Origin: an uncultured Caulobacterales bacterium
Lineage (GTDB): Bacteria; Pseudomonadota; Alphaproteobacteria; Caulobacterales; Maricaulaceae
Assembly: GCA_937927825.1 (NCBI GenBank)
Contig: CALFWV010000135.1
Coordinates: forward strand, 1-35,035
Direction of reading: 5' to 3'
DNA: 35,035 nucleotides
Below, piece after piece: positions 32,472 through 35,035 of the stretch. The notes beneath the pieces are model-generated. The model saw only the letters and a program-made list of their open reading frames with translations. It was not told where the DNA came from and searched no databases. Position 1 is the stretch's first letter, and every line of letters begins with the position of its first letter. Made by a program: the position numbers and the translations under genes.

Positions 32472-33077
32472 ATGCCAAACCGTTCTGTCAGCCCTGAAAT
32501 TGACCGCCTCATTGGTTTATTATCTAAATTACCTGGCCTTGGCCCTCGGTCTGCGCGGCGTGCGGCTTTGTCTCTCCTAAAAAAACCTGAAGCGCTAATG
32601 ACGCCGCTGGCACACGCCATGGCTGAGGCCGCAGACCGGATTTCAACCTGTTCAAATTGCGGGAATATCGACTCCTCCAACCCGTGCCATATTTGCGCTT
32701 CCCACACGCGTGATTTGACGACAATTTGTGTTGTGCAGGATGTGTCGGATTTGTGGGCGATGGAACGTGCGGGCGCTTTCCGCGGATATTACCATGTGTT
32801 GGGCGGGACTTTATCCGCTTTGGATGGTATTCGTCCAGAGGACCTAAATATTGCCAGCCTCATCCGCAGGGTCAGCGAAGGGGATATTGCAGAAGTCATT
32901 CTTGCGATGAATGCAACGGTCGATGGTCAGACGACGGCGCATTATATTACCGATCATCTGGAGCCAACCGGCGTAAAAATTTCTCGCCTTGCGCATGGCG
33001 TTCCTGTTGGCGGAGAACTGGATTATCTGGACGACGGAACGATTACAGCCGCGATGAAAAGTCGACGGCCCTTTTAA
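32472..33077 (+). CDS. recR: Recombination mediator RecR
   Basis: 201 residues. RecR works with RecO/RecF in loading RecA at gaps. A helix-hairpin-helix region (19-30, [14 protein letters not shown]) is followed by the zinc finger (Cys60, Cys63, Cys72, Cys75). The Toprim domain (about 81-175) begins with [28 protein letters not shown], and the C-terminal Walker-B-like stretch ([17 protein letters not shown]) completes the family. Length is standard. It is separated from ybaB by the two envelope genes. Its stop is directly adjacent to that of the convergent small protein (TAATTA). Confidence 0.96.
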   Translation: MPNRSVSPEIDRLIGLLSKLPGLGPRSARRAALSLLKKPEALMTPLAHAMAEAADRISTCSNCGNIDSSNPCHICASHTRDLTTICVVQDVSDLWAMERAGAFRGYYHVLGGTLSALDGIRPEDLNIASLIRRVSEGDIAEVILAMNATVDGQTTAHYITDHLEPTGVKISRLAHGVPVGGELDYLDDGTITAAMKSRRPF

Positions 33078-33413
33078 TTAGATTTCGTCGAGAACGCTCC
33101 GGCCTTTTCCGCGATGTCCACAGGTCCAGCGCCATTTTTCATGAAGTCGAAGTTTCCCATTGGGCAGAATTTCCGGTGTTGTTTTACAATAACCTGTCAT
33201 CAGAGCCCCATCTCTATCTGCATGCTGAAACTGCATATCCAGCACACCGTCCTCGCCGACTAAACCAATGATTTGACCAAATCGAATGTTGCCGCCGGAA
33301 TAGGTTGCCGTGACCAAATTTCCATTTTGCTCGTATTTAAAAATAGTGTCTGTCCCGGCTTGGGACGTGTCAGATGTTTCACTCGGTCTGAACAGGCGAC
33401 CTCCATAATACAT
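33078..33413 (-). CDS. Small conserved protein, sometimes mislabelled n-acetylglutamate synthase
   Basis: 111 residues. The pattern NGNLVTATYSGGNIRFGQIIGL, then 'DGVLDMQFQH', 'LMTGYCKTTPEILPNGKLRLHEKWRWTCG' and an ending 'GKGRSVLDEI' match a widespread family of about 100 residues with no proven function. It has no acetyltransferase motif, so the database name n-acetylglutamate synthase should not be taken as a function. The beta-rich pattern fits a small repeat sheet. Its start overlaps the rmuC stop (TAATG), so both are translated together. Confidence 0.82.
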   Translation of the reverse strand: MYYGGRLFRPSETSDTSQAGTDTIFKYEQNGNLVTATYSGGNIRFGQIIGLVGEDGVLDMQFQHADRDGALMTGYCKTTPEILPNGKLRLHEKWRWTCGHRGKGRSVLDEI

Positions 33414-34555
33414 TAAGTCTCTCCATCCGAAACGAGTTTGAGTGTCGGTAAACTGTCCTCTATCGCATCATTATCAAAATCAACTGTCCCAATTTTCTTG
33501 GCACGCGCGCTGATTTTTCGGGAAGAGATTTGGATGTCTGACATATCCTTATCCGCCATACGGAAATGCTTTTGCAAACGTGCGACGCGTTCGTCCAGAC
33601 GCGCGACATCGTCAGCCATAATTGAGACTTCGCGTTTGATAAGCGCGGCATTTTTTTGAATTTCGGCATCATTCATGACAGCCTGCATCGTGTGTAGTGT
33701 AGCCATGAATGTCGTGGGCGAGACGATAACGACGCGTTGTGAAAACCCCCTATCCACAACCGCATCAAATTCATTGTGAAGTTCGGCAAAAATCGCATCG
33801 GACGGCAAAAACATCAGTGCCAGTTCATATGTCTCACCTTCAATCAGATATTTCCGGGATATATCTTTGATATGTTTGAGCATGTCATTGCGAAAATCAC
33901 GTTTCGCGCTTTCGGCTTCATAAGACCCTTCTGCCTCTATCATCCGCCTCCAGCTTTCCATTGGGAATTTGCTGTCGATGGCCACATCGCCATGTCCTTC
34001 TGGCATGTGAATTAGAGCATCGACACGGGTATTATTGGACAAGGTTTGCTGGAATGTGAAAGCTCGCGCAGGCAGAAAAGCGCGAATTAAATCTTGCATT
34101 TGCTTTTCCCCAAATGCGCCCCGCGCTTGTTTGTTGGAGAGGATGGATTGCAAGCCCGATACCTCACCTGCCAAAACTTTGATATTGGATTGCGCCTGAT
34201 CTATCAGTCCAAGCCGCTCATGTAATTTTGTGAGGTTTTCGCTATTGCGGGTTTGAACGTGCTCTAGCGATTGTCCCACCCGTTCTGATACACCGGTCAA
34301 TCTTGCGTCTAAAACTTCCGCGAAACTTGCATCCCGGCGTTCGCTATCTTCGGCGAATTGTGCGAGTCGGCCTTGTAAGCGGGATTGCTCGCTGCGCATA
34401 TCGGCGAGGTGATTTTGTAATTCACGTGCCTCTCGCGCGCGTCCGCTGCGCATAATCCACGCTGTTATCAGAACGGCAGATAGAACAAGGAGCGCGGCCA
34501 AAAGTAGCTCTGTCAGTGTAATTGACGCGCCCGAAAACTCGACAATAGGTTCCAT
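33413..34555 (-). CDS. rmuC: RmuC-family DNA recombination protein
   Basis: 380 residues. A membrane helix (13-35) anchors it. A long coiled coil (about 40-150, rich in Arg/Glu/Gln) leads to the RmuC domain (about 155-330). The motifs GAFGEKQMQDLI, RVDALIHMP and VAIDSKFPMESW match the PD-(D/E)xK nuclease core with Asp and Glu/Lys positions visible. RmuC limits rearrangements at inverted repeats and has been linked to phage defence by spool-like assemblies in some settings (family knowledge; not shown here). AAGGAG eight bases upstream supports the start. The 3' neighbour is coupled by an overlapping TAATG. Confidence 0.93.
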   Translation of the reverse strand: MEPIVEFSGASITLTELLLAALLVLSAVLITAWIMRSGRAREARELQNHLADMRSEQSRLQGRLAQFAEDSERRDASFAEVLDARLTGVSERVGQSLEHVQTRNSENLTKLHERLGLIDQAQSNIKVLAGEVSGLQSILSNKQARGAFGEKQMQDLIRAFLPARAFTFQQTLSNNTRVDALIHMPEGHGDVAIDSKFPMESWRRMIEAEGSYEAESAKRDFRNDMLKHIKDISRKYLIEGETYELALMFLPSDAIFAELHNEFDAVVDRGFSQRVVIVSPTTFMATLHTMQAVMNDAEIQKNAALIKREVSIMADDVARLDERVARLQKHFRMADKDMSDIQISSRKISARAKKIGTVDFDNDAIEDSLPTLKLVSDGET

Positions 34556-34566
34556 CTTTGTTCTCC

Positions 34567-35035
34567 TTATGCGGAGGATGTGCCATGTTTTCTACTGATT
34601 GTCATGACTTTGTTTTTGTTTACCGATTGAAGACCTACTAGCCCGACCAAACTGCCACAAATAGAGGCAATTATCAAAACAATGGCCCCGGTCCATGTGG
34701 GGCCGATTGCATTCCCGGGAAAATTCATCGGTAGAAAACAAACGATTATACCTGCCATCAAAACTGCCGTCAGGCAGGATGGAGCCAAGGCCAATGTCGA
34801 GCGGAATTGGCAATCTTGAATGTACCAAAGCCAAAGAGATGCGGCGAGTAAGCTTGCGAATATGAGCGTAAGTATTCCGCTAAAAAATAGCGCAATAATT
34901 ATGGCCAGAGGCAGCACTTGATAAATGGTTCCTGCCGCGGCGAAAGCAAAAGTGACGGATATGATGGCAAGACACATCCATGCTGAAATCACGGTATTTA
35001 AATATATGTCTAGATAGCCAGCGGAGATCTCAGGG
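34567..35035 (-). CDS. Small membrane protein, probably cut by the window edge
   Basis: The frame ends at 34567 and remains open to the last base of the window. A GTG at 34990-34992 would give 141 residues, but it has no ribosome binding site and sits inside what looks like a membrane helix (LNTVISAWMCLAIISVTFAF). A true start beyond the window is therefore more likely. About four helices are visible, with a short basic C-terminal tail ending SRKHGTSSA. It lies 11 bases upstream of rmuC and may share its transcript. I recognise no family. Confidence 0.6.
   Translation of the reverse strand, partial: PEISAGYLDIYLNTVISAWMCLAIISVTFAFAAAGTIYQVLPLAIIIALFFSGILTLIFASLLAASLWLWYIQDCQFRSTLALAPSCLTAVLMAGIIVCFLPMNFPGNAIGPTWTGAIVLIIASICGSLVGLVGLQSVNKNKVMTISRKHGTSSA

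Overview
The window looks like chromosome from an alphaproteobacterium, most likely a marine Caulobacterales/Maricaulales-type organism. This is inferred from three things: a complete tad/cpa pilus locus in the Caulobacter-style order (Flp pilins, cpaA-B-C-D-E-F, tadB, tadC), a DnaX of the alphaproteobacterial type that has lost its zinc-binding cysteines, and an SRP RNA gene upstream of dnaX. Base composition is moderate and coding density is high. Several convergent gene pairs abut or overlap at their stop codons. I saw no tRNA, 16S/23S rRNA, CRISPR array, transposase or prophage module.

Left part (1-5040). A secreted protein is cut by the window edge. Next comes a minus-strand pair: the ABC1-kinase gene ubiB and a small cysteine-pair protein coupled through an overlapping GTGA. 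A secreted hypothetical follows, then the class I ribonucleotide reductase small subunit nrdB, which has NrdR-box-like repeats upstream and a strong terminator downstream. A tyrosine phosphatase gene ends this part.

Pilus region (5047-18076). On the minus strand lie two TadE-like pseudopilin genes and a stand-alone secretin N-domain protein. Divergent from these are two small Flp pilin genes, the prepilin peptidase cpaA, then cpaB, cpaC (secretin), cpaD (lipoprotein), cpaE (localisation ATPase), cpaF (motor ATPase), tadB and tadC (inner-membrane platform). A terminator and a convergent tadD TPR lipoprotein close the locus. The untranslated parts around the two pilin genes are unusually structured. 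The 5' end of the predicted pilA leader is complementary to the pilA ribosome binding site, and a 20-bp imperfect hairpin lies just before the second pilin.

Middle part (18231-25986). In order: leucyl aminopeptidase, an acyltransferase-3-like membrane protein lacking the usual catalytic His, a MarR regulator with an NlpC/P60 hydrolase, a membrane-anchored cytochrome c, prephenate dehydratase, a secreted YHS-domain protein, the NADH/RNA-cap pyrophosphatase NudC, and a small outer-membrane beta-barrel. Two intergenic regions here carry TGTCA/TGACA-type inverted repeats.

Right part (26008-35035). The SRP RNA gene (ffs) has a well-placed promoter. It is followed by a BON-MscS channel, then dnaX-ybaB, a Tat-type lipoprotein sugar-isomerase homologue, a gamma-glutamyltransferase and recR. 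The isomerase and transferase genes sit inside what is usually a compact dnaX-ybaB-recR cluster. On the opposite strand are rmuC with a small coupled conserved protein, and a membrane protein that probably runs off the window.

Nothing here is a wholly new multi-gene system that I can defend. The best leads are the pilin mRNA leader structures, the exported isomerase/GGT pair, and the NrdR-box array.
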